A DNA stretch of 64,000 nucleotides from Pelomonas caseinilytica (GTDB lineage Bacteria > Pseudomonadota > Gammaproteobacteria > Burkholderiales > Burkholderiaceae_C), in the NCBI RefSeq assembly GCF_021353235.1, contig NZ_JAJTWT010000001.1:558001-622000 (forward strand), given 5' to 3'. Made by a program: the position numbers and the translations under genes. This document shows positions 27,753 to 38,615 of the stretch, piece by piece (positions within the stretch are counted from its first letter, which is position 1; every line of letters starts with the position of its first letter). The notes beneath the pieces were generated by a model. That model made no database searches and was not told the DNA's origin. It was given only the letters and a program-made list of their open reading frames with translations.

Positions 27753-28565
27753 ATGGCCTACGTCGTCCCGACCGAGTTCGTCACCAGGATGGTGGACGCC
27801 GGCGAATCCAAGCTGCTGATGTCCACCCGCGACACGCTGATCCGTGCCTACATGGCCGGCGCCATCCTGGCGCTGGCCGCGGCCTTCGCCGTGTCGGTGA
27901 GCGTCAACACGGGCAACCCGCTGCTCGGCGCCGTGCTCTTCCCGGTGGGCTTCATCCTGCTCTACCTGATGGGCTTCGACCTGCTCACCGGCGTGTTCAC
28001 CCTCGTGCCGCTGGCCGTGCTGGACAAGCGGCCCGGCGCGACCTGGGGCGGCGTGATGCGCAACTGGGGGCTGGTGTTCGCCGGCAACTTCGCCGGCGCG
28101 CTCACCGTGGCCGTCTTCATGGCCATCATCTTCACCTTCGGCTTCAGCGAGGCGCCCAATGCCATCGGCCAGAAGATCGGCACCATCGGCGAAGGCCGCA
28201 CGGTGGGCTACGCGGCCCACGGCGCGGCCGGCATGCTGACGCTCTTCATCCGCGGCGTGATGTGCAACTGGATGGTGTCCACCGGCGTGGTCGCGGCCAT
28301 GATGTCCACCTCGGTCTCGGGCAAGGCCATCGGCATGTGGATGCCGGTGATGGTGTTCTTCTACATGGGCTTCGAGCACAGCATCGTCAACATGTTCCTG
28401 TTCCCGTCGGGCCTGATGCTGGGCGGCAAGTTCACGCTGATGGACTATTTCATCTGGAACGAGATCCCGACCGTGCTTGGCAACCTCGTCGGCGGCCTGA
28501 CCTTCGTGGGCCTGACGCTGTACTCGACCCACTACAAGACGGCCCCCAAGCGAGTGCTGAACTGA
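27753..28565 (+). CDS. nirC: Formate/nitrite transporter family channel, probable nitrite uptake protein NirC
   Basis: 270 residues with six membrane spans of the FNT fold. Family features include MGFDLLTGVFTLVPLAVLDK, FAGNFAGAL and FIRGVMCNWMVSTGVV. It follows nirD by 29 bases with a strong AGGAGA site, so nitrite is the likely substrate. Its stop codon overlaps the next start by one base (TGATG). Confidence 0.93.
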   Translation: MAYVVPTEFVTRMVDAGESKLLMSTRDTLIRAYMAGAILALAAAFAVSVSVNTGNPLLGAVLFPVGFILLYLMGFDLLTGVFTLVPLAVLDKRPGATWGGVMRNWGLVFAGNFAGALTVAVFMAIIFTFGFSEAPNAIGQKIGTIGEGRTVGYAAHGAAGMLTLFIRGVMCNWMVSTGVVAAMMSTSVSGKAIGMWMPVMVFFYMGFEHSIVNMFLFPSGLMLGGKFTLMDYFIWNEIPTVLGNLVGGLTFVGLTLYSTHYKTAPKRVLN

Positions 28566-30286
28566 TGACGCTGCGACTGGCGGTCGGCCAACACTCCGAC
28601 GCCGGCCGCAAGCCGCTGAACCAGGACTTCCACGGCGTCGCGCAACCCACCGACGCGCAGCGCCGCGCCCGCGGCATCGCGCTGGCCGTCGCCGACGGCA
28701 TCAGCAGCAGCCCGGTCAGCCAGGTCGCCAGCGCCGCCGCCGTGCGCGGCTTCCTGGAGGACTACTACGGCACGTCCGAAGCGTGGACGGTGCGCCGCGC
28801 CGCGCACGGCGTGCTGTCGGCCACCAACGCCTGGCTGCACGCCGAGAGCCAGCGCGGCGAGGGCCGCTTCGACAAGGACCGCGGCCACGTCTGCGCCTTC
28901 AGCGCCCTCGTCTTCAAGGGCCGCGAGGTGCACCTGCTGCACGTCGGCGACACGCGTGTCTACCGTGTCCATGCCACGGCGCTGGAGCAGTTGAGCCAGG
29001 ACCACCGCGTGCGCGCCTATGGAGGCCCCACCTACCTCGGCCGCGCGCTGGGCCTCAGCGCCCATCTCGACATCGACCACGCCAGTTGGCCCACGGAGGT
29101 CGGCGAGACCTTCCTGCTGGCGACCGACGGCGCCTACGACTACCTGGACGCCGCGCTGGTGAACGACGCGCTGGCCCGCCACGGCCCCAACCTGCAGGCT
29201 GCAGCGGAGTCGCTGGTGGCCGAGGCGCTGGCGCGCGGCAGCGAGGACAACGCGACCCTCATGCTGGCACGCGTCGACGCCCTGCCCCGCGACATCGCGC
29301 CGCCCGTCGACCGAGACGGTCTGCGCCTGCCGCCGAGGCTGTCGCCGCGCCAGGCCTTCGAGGGCTACCGTGTCGTGCGCGAACTGCAGCACACGGCGCG
29401 CAGCCAGGTCGTGCTGGCCGTGGACGACGCCGGCCGTGAATGGGCGCTCAAGCTGCCGACCGCCGAGCTGGCCGGCAACGCCCGCGAACTGGACCGCTTC
29501 GCGCGGGAGGAGTGGGTGGCGCGGCGCATCGACAGCCCGCACGTCGTCAAGGCTGCGCCGGCCGAGAAGAAGCGCGAACACCTGTTCACCGCCGTCGAGT
29601 TCATCCACGGCCAGACGCTGGCGCAGTGGATGACCGACCACCCCCGGCCCGGCCTGGACGAGGTGCGCGACATCGCCGGGCAGGTCGCCCGCGGCCTGCA
29701 GGCGCTGCATCGCAAGGAGATGCTGCACCAGGACCTGCGGCCCGAGAACCTCATCATCGACCGCCACGGCACGGTCATCCTCATCGACCTGGCCTCGGCC
29801 CATGTGGCCGGCTTGAGCGAAGGCCTCGGTGACGCCCGTGCGCTGGAGCTGGCCGGGACGCTGCAGTACACGGCGCCGGAATACTTCACCGGCGACGGCG
29901 GCTCACCCGTGGCCGAGCTGTTCTCGCTGGCCGTGCTGGTCTACCAGATGCTGACCGGCGCCCTGCCCTACGGCCTGCAGGTACCGCAGGTGCGCGGCGC
30001 GCGCGACCTGCACAAGCTGCACTACGTGCCGCTGCGCACGCGCAGGCCGGACCTGCCGGAGTGGCTGGACCGCGTGCTGAGAAAGGCGCTGCAACCCCAG
30101 GCAGCGCGGCGGCAGCAGGCGCTGTCGGAGTTCGTGCACGACCTGCACGAGCCGGGGCCCGAGTTCCTGGCGCGCGACCGCACGCCGCTGGCGCAGCGCC
30201 ACCCCCTGCTGTTCTGGCGCGCCGCGACGGTGGCGCTCGGCCTGGCCACGCTGGTGCTGCTGGGCTTGCGCGCGACCGGCCGTTAG
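28565..30286 (+). CDS. Bifunctional PP2C-type phosphatase / Ser-Thr kinase-like membrane protein of the nir operon
   Basis: 573 residues. Residues 1-245 form a PP2C phosphatase with the metal Asp residues in place (Asp21, Asp44, HVGDT with Asp129, TDG with Asp188, EDN with Asp228). Residues about 265-530 form a kinase domain with Lys296 in WALKLPT. HRD is HQD (388-390), DFG reads DLA (408-410) and the glycine loop is degenerate, so kinase activity is doubtful. A membrane helix lies at the C-terminus. It is coupled to nirC by a one-base overlap. Related phosphatase-kinase genes accompany nitrite/nitrate genes in other Betaproteobacteria. Its role is unknown. Confidence 0.9.
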   Translation: MTLRLAVGQHSDAGRKPLNQDFHGVAQPTDAQRRARGIALAVADGISSSPVSQVASAAAVRGFLEDYYGTSEAWTVRRAAHGVLSATNAWLHAESQRGEGRFDKDRGHVCAFSALVFKGREVHLLHVGDTRVYRVHATALEQLSQDHRVRAYGGPTYLGRALGLSAHLDIDHASWPTEVGETFLLATDGAYDYLDAALVNDALARHGPNLQAAAESLVAEALARGSEDNATLMLARVDALPRDIAPPVDRDGLRLPPRLSPRQAFEGYRVVRELQHTARSQVVLAVDDAGREWALKLPTAELAGNARELDRFAREEWVARRIDSPHVVKAAPAEKKREHLFTAVEFIHGQTLAQWMTDHPRPGLDEVRDIAGQVARGLQALHRKEMLHQDLRPENLIIDRHGTVILIDLASAHVAGLSEGLGDARALELAGTLQYTAPEYFTGDGGSPVAELFSLAVLVYQMLTGALPYGLQVPQVRGARDLHKLHYVPLRTRRPDLPEWLDRVLRKALQPQAARRQQALSEFVHDLHEPGPEFLARDRTPLAQRHPLLFWRAATVALGLATLVLLGLRATGR

Positions 30287-30311
30287 CAGCACAGCCGCCG
30301 CGCGCAAGGGC

Positions 30312-31775
<1,464 letters not shown>

Positions 31776-31809
31776 TCGGTTCCTCAACCGCGCCGGCGGG
31801 CTCGTGACC

Positions 31810-32907
31810 TCAGGGCAGCGGAATCGTGATTCGGAAATTCGTCAGGCCCGGTTCGCTCTCGCAATCGATCATGCCCTGGTGTTGCTGGGCGATCGTCTGC
31901 GCGAGCGTGAGGCCGAGCCCCGAGCCGCCCTCCCGCCCCGATACCAGCGGGAAGAAGATGCGGTCCCGGATCTCGGCGGGGACGCCGGGACCGTTGTCCT
32001 CGATATGCAATTCCAGTGCCAAGCGCCAGCGTTGCTTGCCTATCGTCACCTGGCGCGCCACCCGCGTGCGCAGCACGATCTCGGCGTCGCCGGCGGCGAT
32101 GCGCGAACTCAAGGCTTGAGCGGCGTTCTGGACGATGTTGAGCACCATCTGGATGAGCTGCTCGCGGTCGCCGCGGAAGTCGGGCAGCGAGGTGTCGTAG
32201 TCGCGGGGGATGCTCAGGCCCCGGGGATGCTCGATGAGCACCAGGGCGCGCACGCGCTCGCAGATCTCGTGGATGTTGACGTCGCCCACGACCTGGGCGC
32301 GGCGGTGGGGCGCCAGCAGCCGGTCGACGAGGCTTTGCAGCCGGTCCACCTCGTGGACGATGACTTGCGTGTACTCGTTCAGTTCGGCGTGGCCGTCCTG
32401 CAGTTCCAGCGCCAGCAGCTGCGCCGCGCCGCGGATGCCGCCCAGGGGGTTCTTGATCTCGTGGGCCAGGTTGCGCGTGAGCTCCTTGGTGGCCTGCACC
32501 TGGTCGAGGTTGCGCTCGTCGCGGTCCTGGCGGGCCTGCTGGGCGATCTCGATGAGCTCCACGAGGACGCGCGGCGTGCCGTCTTCGGCCGCATCCATTT
32601 GCGAGACGATGACGTGCACGGGCAGGCCGTCTTCATGAGCCCAGGCGCCGCGGCGCAGCAGGGCGTCGAAGCGGCTGCTGGAGTAGTGGTTGGCAGCCAC
32701 GCCGGCGAGCGTCTCGAGCAGGCGCTGGGCGTCGTCGAACCAGTCGGCCAACTGGGCCTTTTGCACCGTGCGGCGCGACAGCCGCATGCCGTTCTCGAAG
32801 GCGGCGTTGGCGAAGAGGCATTCGCCGTCTGCGCGGGCGACCACCACCATGGTGGCCAGCAGGTCGAGGCCGGCGAACTCGGCCGGCAGCAGGGGGGTAT
32901 CAGTCAT
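31810..32907 (-). CDS. ntrB: Nitrogen regulation sensor histidine kinase NtrB
   Basis: 365 residues, cytoplasmic. An N-terminal PAS domain (about 12-125) is followed by the H-box NLAHEIKNPLGG with His149. The N-box LNIVQNAAQAL and G-boxes DNGPGVP and GGSGLGLTLAQ complete the kinase. It phosphorylates or dephosphorylates NtrC under control of PII proteins. Lies in the order glnA, DUF4124 gene, ntrB, ntrC, the usual Betaproteobacterial arrangement. Confidence 0.97.
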   Translation of the reverse strand: MTDTPLLPAEFAGLDLLATMVVVARADGECLFANAAFENGMRLSRRTVQKAQLADWFDDAQRLLETLAGVAANHYSSSRFDALLRRGAWAHEDGLPVHVIVSQMDAAEDGTPRVLVELIEIAQQARQDRDERNLDQVQATKELTRNLAHEIKNPLGGIRGAAQLLALELQDGHAELNEYTQVIVHEVDRLQSLVDRLLAPHRRAQVVGDVNIHEICERVRALVLIEHPRGLSIPRDYDTSLPDFRGDREQLIQMVLNIVQNAAQALSSRIAAGDAEIVLRTRVARQVTIGKQRWRLALELHIEDNGPGVPAEIRDRIFFPLVSGREGGSGLGLTLAQTIAQQHQGMIDCESEPGLTNFRITIPLP

Positions 32908-32939
32908 GGCGCTTGGAGTCTCCCGCAGCGCCCGGCGCT

Positions 32940-33428
32940 TCAGGAGGGCAGTTTGGCGATCTCGCGTTTGAGGGCCTGCACGTCGGCCTCGTAGCGGGCG
33001 ATGCTGTCCTTGAGCTCGGCCATGCGGTCGAGGTATTTCTGGTAGTTGCGCTCGTCGCCGCGGCGCTCGCCCTGGCCGTTGTTGAATTCCTTCTGGGCGG
33101 CGGACAGGCGCTCCTCGGCCTGGCGCAGTTCGGCCTGCAGCACGCGGCGGCGCTCGTCGTCGCGCAGGCGCTGCTGCTGGGCGTCGACACGGCTTTCAGC
33201 ACCGCGGGCTCCGTCGATGCCCGCCGCCGCATTGCCGGCGCGCGGCCTGACCGACTGCACGACGGTGATGGGCGTGCCCTCGATGGTGCGGCAGCCCTTC
33301 TCGCTGGCTTCCTTGGCGGAGAGGGCATCGGTGTAGAGGACCGGCGGCCCCGGGCAGCGATAGACCGTGCCCTGCGCTTGCGCGCCCAGGCTTGCCACGA
33401 CGAGCAGCGGTGCCAGCAGTCGATTCAT
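32940..33428 (-). CDS. DUF4124-type exported protein with coiled-coil tail
   Basis: 162 residues from the ATG at 33428. A signal peptide (MNRLLAPLLVVASLGAQA) is followed by a short DUF4124-like beta segment (GTVYRCPGPPVLYTDALSAKEASEKGC). A long charged helix (about 85-162) comes next. Function unknown. Commonly found between glnA and ntrB in this bacterial group. An upstream ATG at 33488 would lie in the terminator and is rejected. Confidence 0.85.
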   Translation of the reverse strand: MNRLLAPLLVVASLGAQAQGTVYRCPGPPVLYTDALSAKEASEKGCRTIEGTPITVVQSVRPRAGNAAAGIDGARGAESRVDAQQQRLRDDERRRVLQAELRQAEERLSAAQKEFNNGQGERRGDERNYQKYLDRMAELKDSIARYEADVQALKREIAKLPS

Positions 33429-33457
33429 GCAGACATTGTGGCTCAGGCCGAGCCATG

Positions 33458-33485
33458 AAAAAGGGGCCGCGCGGGCGGCCCCTTT
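33458..33485 (-). terminator. Intrinsic terminator after glnA
   Basis: On the minus strand AAAGGGGCCGC, a four-base loop, GCGGCCCCTTT, then more T. A strong 11-bp stem between glnA and the DUF4124 gene; ntrBC expression from the glnA promoter would need readthrough. Confidence 0.9.
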
Positions 33486-33524
33486 CAAGGGATGACGAGG
33501 CAGCGAAGGTGCTGCCCATGGCCA

Positions 33525-34940
33525 TCACAGCGCGTAGTACATGTCGAACTCGACCGGGTGGGTCGCCATGCGGAAGCGGGTCACTTCCTGCATCTTCAGC
33601 TCGATGTAGGCGTCGATGTAGCTGTCGGTGAACACGCCGCCCTTGGTCAGGAAGGCGCGGTCCTTGTCCAGGTACTCGAGGGCTTGGTCGAGGCTGTGGC
33701 AGACGGTCGGGATCTTCGCGTCTTCCTCGGGCGGCAGGTGGTATAGGTCCTTGGTGGCGGCTTCGCCCGGGTGGATCTTGTTCTCCACGCCGTCCAGGCC
33801 GGCCATCAGCAGGGCGCTGAAGGCGAGGTAGGGGTTGGCGGAAGGATCGGGGAAGCGCGCCTCGATGCGGCGGCCCTTGGGGTTGCCGACGTACGGAATG
33901 CGGATCGAGGCCGAGCGGTTCTTGGCCGAGTAGGCCAGCTTGACCGGGGCTTCGAAGCCGGGGACCAGGCGCTTGTAGCTGTTGGTGCCGGGGTTGGTGA
34001 TGGCGTTCAGCGCACGGGCGTGCTTGATGATGCCGCCGATGTAGTACAGCGCGAACTCGGAGAGACCGGCGTAGCCGTCACCGGCGAACAGGTTCTTGCC
34101 GTCCTTCCAGACGGACTGGTGAACGTGCATGCCGGAGCCGTTGTCGCCCACCAGGGGCTTGGGCATGAAGGTGGCCGTCTTGCCGTAGGCGTGGGCGACG
34201 TTGACGATGATGTACTTCTGCAGCTGCAGCCAGTCGGCGCGCTGGACCAGCGAGCTGAACTTGGTGCCGATTTCCATCTGACCCGCGTTGGCCACTTCGT
34301 GGTGGTGCACTTCGACGGGGATGCCCATCTGTTCGAGGATCAGGCACATCTCCGAGCGCATGTCCTGGCCGCTGTCGACCGGGGGCACGGGGAAGTAGCC
34401 GCCCTTGACGGTGGGACGGTAGCCGCTGTTGCCGTGCTCGTACTCCTTGGCGGAGTTCCAGGCGCCTTCCTCGGATTCGATCTTGAAGAACGAGCCGGAC
34501 ATCTCGTTGCCCCAGCGCACGCTGTCGAAGATGAAGAACTCGGGCTCGGGACCGAAGTAGGCGGTGTCGCCCAGGCCGGAGGCCTTGAGATAAGCCTCGG
34601 CGCGCTTGGCCAGCGAGCGCGGATCGCGTTCATAGGCCTTGCCGTCGGCGGGGTCGACGACGTCGCAGGACAGGATCAGCGTCGGCTCTTCGAAGAAGGG
34701 GTCGATGTTGGCGGTGTTCGGGTCGGGCATGAGCAGCATGTCCGAGGCCTCGATGCCCTTCCAACCGGCGATCGAGGAGCCGTCGAAGGCGTGACCCGAC
34801 GTGAACTTGTCTTCGTCAAAGGCGGACACGGGCACGGAGACGTGCTGTTCCTTGCCACGGGTATCGGTGAAGCGGAAGTCGACGAACTTGACTTCGTTCT
34901 CCTTCACCATGTTCATCACATCGGCGACGGTCTTGGCCAT
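33525..34940 (-). CDS. glnA: Glutamine synthetase type I
   Basis: 471 residues, forming a dodecamer that makes glutamine from glutamate and ammonium. Active-site features include [47 protein letters not shown] and the [10 protein letters not shown] region. The adenylylation site is Tyr400 in [10 protein letters not shown], so it is the GSI-beta form controlled by GlnE. The start at 34940 follows AGGAG by six bases. A sigma-54-like promoter lies upstream. Confidence 0.98.
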   Translation of the reverse strand: MAKTVADVMNMVKENEVKFVDFRFTDTRGKEQHVSVPVSAFDEDKFTSGHAFDGSSIAGWKGIEASDMLLMPDPNTANIDPFFEEPTLILSCDVVDPADGKAYERDPRSLAKRAEAYLKASGLGDTAYFGPEPEFFIFDSVRWGNEMSGSFFKIESEEGAWNSAKEYEHGNSGYRPTVKGGYFPVPPVDSGQDMRSEMCLILEQMGIPVEVHHHEVANAGQMEIGTKFSSLVQRADWLQLQKYIIVNVAHAYGKTATFMPKPLVGDNGSGMHVHQSVWKDGKNLFAGDGYAGLSEFALYYIGGIIKHARALNAITNPGTNSYKRLVPGFEAPVKLAYSAKNRSASIRIPYVGNPKGRRIEARFPDPSANPYLAFSALLMAGLDGVENKIHPGEAATKDLYHLPPEEDAKIPTVCHSLDQALEYLDKDRAFLTKGGVFTDSYIDAYIELKMQEVTRFRMATHPVEFDMYYAL

Positions 34941-35016
34941 CAATAGCTCCTAGCGGGATCGAGGGGTGGTTTGCCGCCGCGGGCGCACGCGCGCACACGG
35001 CCAACGGGGGAAATCA

Positions 35017-35034
35017 AAGCAGGTTGCATGCCAG
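35017..35034 (-). promoter_or_regulatory. Sigma-54-like promoter of glnA
   Basis: On the minus strand TGGCATG (GG at 35032-35031), four bases, CTGCT (GC at 35020-35019), with 10 bases between GG and GC. Two mismatches to consensus. It lies about 80 bases before the glnA start. A partial NtrC-like dyad GCACC-N5-GGGTA is at 35038-35052. A sigma-54/NtrC promoter is expected for glnA. Confidence 0.65.
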
Positions 35035-35124
35035 CGTGCACCGACATGGGTAGCGACCGTGCAGCGCCGAGCATTATGGTGGCGGCGGGATGACCGGGGG
35101 CTGACGTTCGCCGATGGCCGGCCA

Positions 35125-35916
35125 CTAACGCACCAACTCAGTGCTAATCGATGCACCAAACAGGATCACGCCCCGTTTCAGAGCATCGTAGGCGTTGGCC
35201 AGGTGGTTGGGCGAGCCCTTGACGCCCAGCTCGATGCAGCGTCCCCACTGCGGGTGGTCGACGCTCGGCAGGCTGAAGACCTTGATGCCGGGGAATTCCG
35301 CCTCGACCGATTCCATCAGCGGCGTGAGGCTGGCCTCCATGGCGCCCTGCACGATGAGGGAGCGCTCGATGACGCCGACCTGGCGATGCAACTGGGGGTA
35401 GCGGTCCAGCACCCAGGCCATCATCGGGTGGGCCATGACGGGGAAGCCGGGCACGAAGTGCACATTCCCGACATGGAAGCCCGGAATCTTGTTGTACGGG
35501 TTGGGCACGATGCCGGCCCCTTCGGGGAAGACGCCCATCTCGAAGCGGCGCAGGCTGTCGGGCTCGTCGGGCGTGACGGTCTTGCCCTGGTCGGCCGCCA
35601 TCTGCTGGATGCGCTGCCAGATCAGCTCGCGCGCCTCGGGGTGCAGGGCCAGGGGCCGCCCGAGCGCCGCGGCGGCGGCCTGGCGGGTGTGGTCGTCCGG
35701 CGTGGCGCCGATGCCGCCGCAGCTGACGACCAGGTCGCCGCTGGCGAAGGCGTCGCGCAACCGTGCCGTCAGCTGGGCGCGGTCGTCGCCGAGGTATTGG
35801 GCCCAGGCCAGCTGCATGCCGCGCTCGCCCAGCAGTTCGATGAACTTGGCGAGGTGCGAGTCCTGGCGCTTGCCGGACAGGATCTCGTCGCCAATGATGA
35901 TCAACCCAATTTGCAT
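35125..35916 (-). CDS. CinA-like molybdopterin-binding domain protein
   Basis: 263 residues. The MoCF-biosynthesis (MoaB/MogA-like) domain covers about 1-165, with GDEILSGKRQDSHLAKF, DLVVSCGGIGATPDDHT and VPGFPVMAHPM. It lacks the C-terminal PncC amidase domain of full CinA, a common short form. Its exact reaction is not established; related proteins are ADP-ribose or nucleotide pyrophosphatases. It lies 7 bases after the EI24-domain gene on the same strand. Confidence 0.88.
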   Translation of the reverse strand: MQIGLIIIGDEILSGKRQDSHLAKFIELLGERGMQLAWAQYLGDDRAQLTARLRDAFASGDLVVSCGGIGATPDDHTRQAAAAALGRPLALHPEARELIWQRIQQMAADQGKTVTPDEPDSLRRFEMGVFPEGAGIVPNPYNKIPGFHVGNVHFVPGFPVMAHPMMAWVLDRYPQLHRQVGVIERSLIVQGAMEASLTPLMESVEAEFPGIKVFSLPSVDHPQWGRCIELGVKGSPNHLANAYDALKRGVILFGASISTELVR

Positions 35917-35923
35917 CGGTATC

Positions 35924-36757
35924 TCAGCTTTCGATGAGGACGGCGGATTCGGCCACAGGCTCCGCCGCGCGCCGCGCCTGCAGGGCCGCCAGCCCGTAGT
36001 GCGCGAACCAGGCGGTCGAGAAGGCGAAGACGAGCGTGTACAGCCAGATGGCCAGCAGCACCACGAAGGGCGCGAAGATGATGCCGGTGATGCCCGAGAT
36101 GGCCCAGATCAGCGACGGCGCCGCGCCCAGGTAGCCGCACACCACGCCCATGGCCAGCATGGGCAGGCGATGCTCGCGCAGCAGGGCATGGCGCTCCTCG
36201 GCGGAGGCATGTTCGGCGAGCACGTCGAAGCCGAAGACGCGATAGGTCAGCCAGCCCCAGATCAGCGGCGGCAGCACCATCACCAGGGGCGGCACCAGCC
36301 ACAGCGGCATCGACAGGACGATGAGCACCAGGGCGACCAGCGTCGCGCCGAGCGAGGCCGCGACGCTCTGCAGCAGCGTGCCGCCGCGCTTCTTCTCCAG
36401 CAGCGGGAAGCGGCGCTCAGCCACCAGGCGGACGATGGCGGGCGTCATGCACAGGGCCACGAGCAGCAGGCTGAGCAGCACCACGACCGGCAGCACGCCC
36501 GCCAGCACGAGGATGGCGGCCAGGGCACTGCGCAGCGACTGCCAGCCCATGGCGTCCAGCCATTGCAGCAGGCTCTCCACCAGGCGCCAGCTCTCCAGCG
36601 TGGCCCGCACGCCGGCGATGGACGCCTCCCAGAAGAAATACATGAAGCCGAACACCAGCACCCCGCAAATGACGAGGGGCAGCAGCGACAGGCCGATGAC
36701 CCGCGGATGCAGGCAATAGGCGACGGCGCGCCAGAAGGCGTCGATGAGGCCCTGCAT
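35924..36757 (-). CDS. EI24-domain (CysZ-like) inner membrane protein
   Basis: 277 residues with about six hydrophobic segments. It is of the EI24/CysZ family (MQGLIDAFWRAVAYCLHPRVIGLSLLPL, then RYPLLE-like ERRFPLLEKKRGGT). CysZ imports sulfate, but this branch in Betaproteobacteria is uncharacterised. The start ATG at 36757 overlaps the preceding stop by one base (TGATG). Same-strand series with the hydroxylase and deacetylase genes upstream. Confidence 0.85.
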   Translation of the reverse strand: MQGLIDAFWRAVAYCLHPRVIGLSLLPLVICGVLVFGFMYFFWEASIAGVRATLESWRLVESLLQWLDAMGWQSLRSALAAILVLAGVLPVVVLLSLLLVALCMTPAIVRLVAERRFPLLEKKRGGTLLQSVAASLGATLVALVLIVLSMPLWLVPPLVMVLPPLIWGWLTYRVFGFDVLAEHASAEERHALLREHRLPMLAMGVVCGYLGAAPSLIWAISGITGIIFAPFVVLLAIWLYTLVFAFSTAWFAHYGLAALQARRAAEPVAESAVLIES

Positions 36758-37734
36758 CAGGCCTGTCCTCGCAACGACGCGGCCAGGCGTGTGAGGCCCA
36801 GCCACTGCTGGCGCCAGAAGCCGCGCCCATAGTCGCGGCCACCTTCCTCGGGCAACTGGTCGCGCACGCCGGTGGCATCGAAGCGGGGGGAGAAGTCGGC
36901 AGTGCGGAACAGCATGTCCCAGACGGGCAGCAGGATGCCGAAATTGTGGCCGCCCAAGGTGCCGCGGCCCAGCGACTCGTGGCCGATGCCGATGCCGTGG
37001 TGCAGGCGGTGGAAGCGCGGGCTGATCAGCAGCCGCTCGCCGACGCGGCCGAAGCTGATGCGCGCATTGGCATGCTGCAGGCTCTCGTGCAGCTGGGTGA
37101 TGACGGTGATGGCGACGAACTGGCCGGGCTCAACGCCGATCAGGCGCGCCAGCAGGGCGAAGACCGTGGCGACGATGACGTCATCCAGCAGGTGGCTGCG
37201 GTTGTCGCTCCACATCGTCATCTGGCGCTGGCTGTGGTGCAGGCTGTGCAAGGCCCACCACCAGTCGAACTGGTGCTGGGCGCGGTGCAGCAGGTAGCCG
37301 ACGAAGTCGAACACGACCAGGTACATCAGCAGGCTGACCCAGCCGATGTCGGTGACGCCCGGCCACAGCGCGTCGAGCTGCCAGGTCGGCAGGCCGGCCA
37401 GGCGCAACTGCCCGGCGACGGCATCCCAGGCCGGCTCGATGCTGAAGAACATCGCCAGCCGCACGAGGCCGAGCCGGTGGATGAGGGTGTAGACGACGTC
37501 GGTGCGCACGGCCGCGCGGTCGGTCACGGGCTCGACCGGCCAGCGCTTTTCCAGCAGCCGGATGCCCAGCAGCAGCACGGCGACCTGGATGAAACCGAGC
37601 AGCAGCCAGCGCGTGGCGTCGAAGGCGTCTTCCAGCAGGTTGCCGAAGCCCAGGTTGAAGACGATGGGCTGCACGACGTTCTCGTACAGCGCCAACTGGG
37701 CGGCGTCGAAGGCGTTGGCGATCCAGTCGATCAC
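36757..37734 (-). CDS. Fatty acid hydroxylase / sterol desaturase superfamily membrane enzyme
   Basis: 325 residues with membrane helices and the histidine clusters of the superfamily: HRAQH, HSLHHS, and the later RFHRLHHG with further His. These bind a di-iron centre that hydroxylates or desaturates lipids. The substrate is unknown. I choose the GTG at 37734, which overlaps the deacetylase stop by four bases (GTGA). Confidence 0.9.
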   Translation of the reverse strand: MIDWIANAFDAAQLALYENVVQPIVFNLGFGNLLEDAFDATRWLLLGFIQVAVLLLGIRLLEKRWPVEPVTDRAAVRTDVVYTLIHRLGLVRLAMFFSIEPAWDAVAGQLRLAGLPTWQLDALWPGVTDIGWVSLLMYLVVFDFVGYLLHRAQHQFDWWWALHSLHHSQRQMTMWSDNRSHLLDDVIVATVFALLARLIGVEPGQFVAITVITQLHESLQHANARISFGRVGERLLISPRFHRLHHGIGIGHESLGRGTLGGHNFGILLPVWDMLFRTADFSPRFDATGVRDQLPEEGGRDYGRGFWRQQWLGLTRLAASLRGQA

Positions 37735-38615
37735 GGCTTCTTGGGTTCCGGCGTCTTGAAGAGTGGGGCGTAGCGCGGATGATCGCGCAGCGGCGCGAAG
37801 CATAGGCCCCGCTGCTCCAGGCCGGTCATCAGCGGCTCCAGCACCGCAGGCGCCCAGGGGTCTTGCCGCTCCCAGATGCCGAGGTGGGCGAGCAGGATGT
37901 CGCCCGGCTTCACGTCGCGCAGGGCCTTCTCCAGCAACTGGGCATTCGGGTGGCTCTGGCTGGGCAGCTCGTCGCCCAGGAAGCCTGCATGGCTCCAGCC
38001 GACGTGGGCGAAACCGCAGGCCTTGGCGGCATTCAGCAGGGCCGGGGAGGTGCGGCCGGCCGGCGCCCGGAAGATGGGGCCGAGCGGCTTGCCCGTCATG
38101 GCCGTGAAGCGATCGGCCACCTTCTTCAGGCTCTCGCAGTACTGCTCGGGCGTCAGCTCGCGCACCACCGGCGGGTTGACGCCGGCCTGGGTTCGAACCT
38201 TGAAGCGCACCACCTTGCCGTCGGCGTCGAGCACGTCGGCCATGAAGATGTCGTGGTCCCAGGTGTGGGCGCCGAAATCGTGGCCCTCGGCCGCGCGCTC
38301 GCGCCACCACGGCGCCCAGGTCTCGTCCAGCGTCGTGCCGCCGGCCTGCGTGGGCTCGTTGGCGAGGAAGAAGGTCGCCTTGGCGTTGTGCTTCTTCAGC
38401 GTCTCCGCGACGAGGGGCGCGACGCCCATGTGGCCGGTGTCGAAGGTGAGGTAGACCGGCTTGTCGCAGGGCGGCTGGGCTGTCGCCGTCGTCACGCCTA
38501 AAGCGATGATCAGGGCATTCCAGCGGCGGGCCGAGCGCTGGGCCGCTCCCGAGCCGGCCCGCAGGCGACGTGCTTGCGGTTTGATGCCGCAAGCATCGCC
38601 GTCCCCGCGGGGCAC
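37731..38615 (-). CDS. Polysaccharide deacetylase family protein, exported
   Basis: NodB-fold protein with a TAT-A-Q signal cleavage region (NALIIALGVTTATAQ). Metal-site motifs are TFDTGHMG (the usual TFDDG has Gly-His after a Thr-Gly change), HTWDHD (His-x3-His type), and RAPAG. The C-terminal HLGIWE supplies a later catalytic His. No ATG exists in frame before the signal peptide; the nearest standard start is the GTG at 38615, so the N-terminus is uncertain. A palindrome (38571-38595) lies inside that doubtful part. Confidence 0.75.
   Translation of the reverse strand: MPRGDGDACGIKPQARRLRAGSGAAQRSARRWNALIIALGVTTATAQPPCDKPVYLTFDTGHMGVAPLVAETLKKHNAKATFFLANEPTQAGGTTLDETWAPWWRERAAEGHDFGAHTWDHDIFMADVLDADGKVVRFKVRTQAGVNPPVVRELTPEQYCESLKKVADRFTAMTGKPLGPIFRAPAGRTSPALLNAAKACGFAHVGWSHAGFLGDELPSQSHPNAQLLEKALRDVKPGDILLAHLGIWERQDPWAPAVLEPLMTGLEQRGLCFAPLRDHPRYAPLFKTPEPKKP
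38571..38595. repeat. TGCTTGCGG palindrome near the deacetylase start
   Basis: Perfect 9-bp inverted repeat TGCTTGCGG / CCGCAAGCA with a 7-base loop, next to CCCCGCGGGG. It resembles a REP-like intergenic element, which would put the true deacetylase start downstream of it. Confidence 0.5.

Noticed and set aside
38180-38200. GGTTCGAACC resembling a tRNA T-arm
   Set aside because: Lies within the deacetylase coding sequence; no acceptor stem or anticodon arm could be folded around it.
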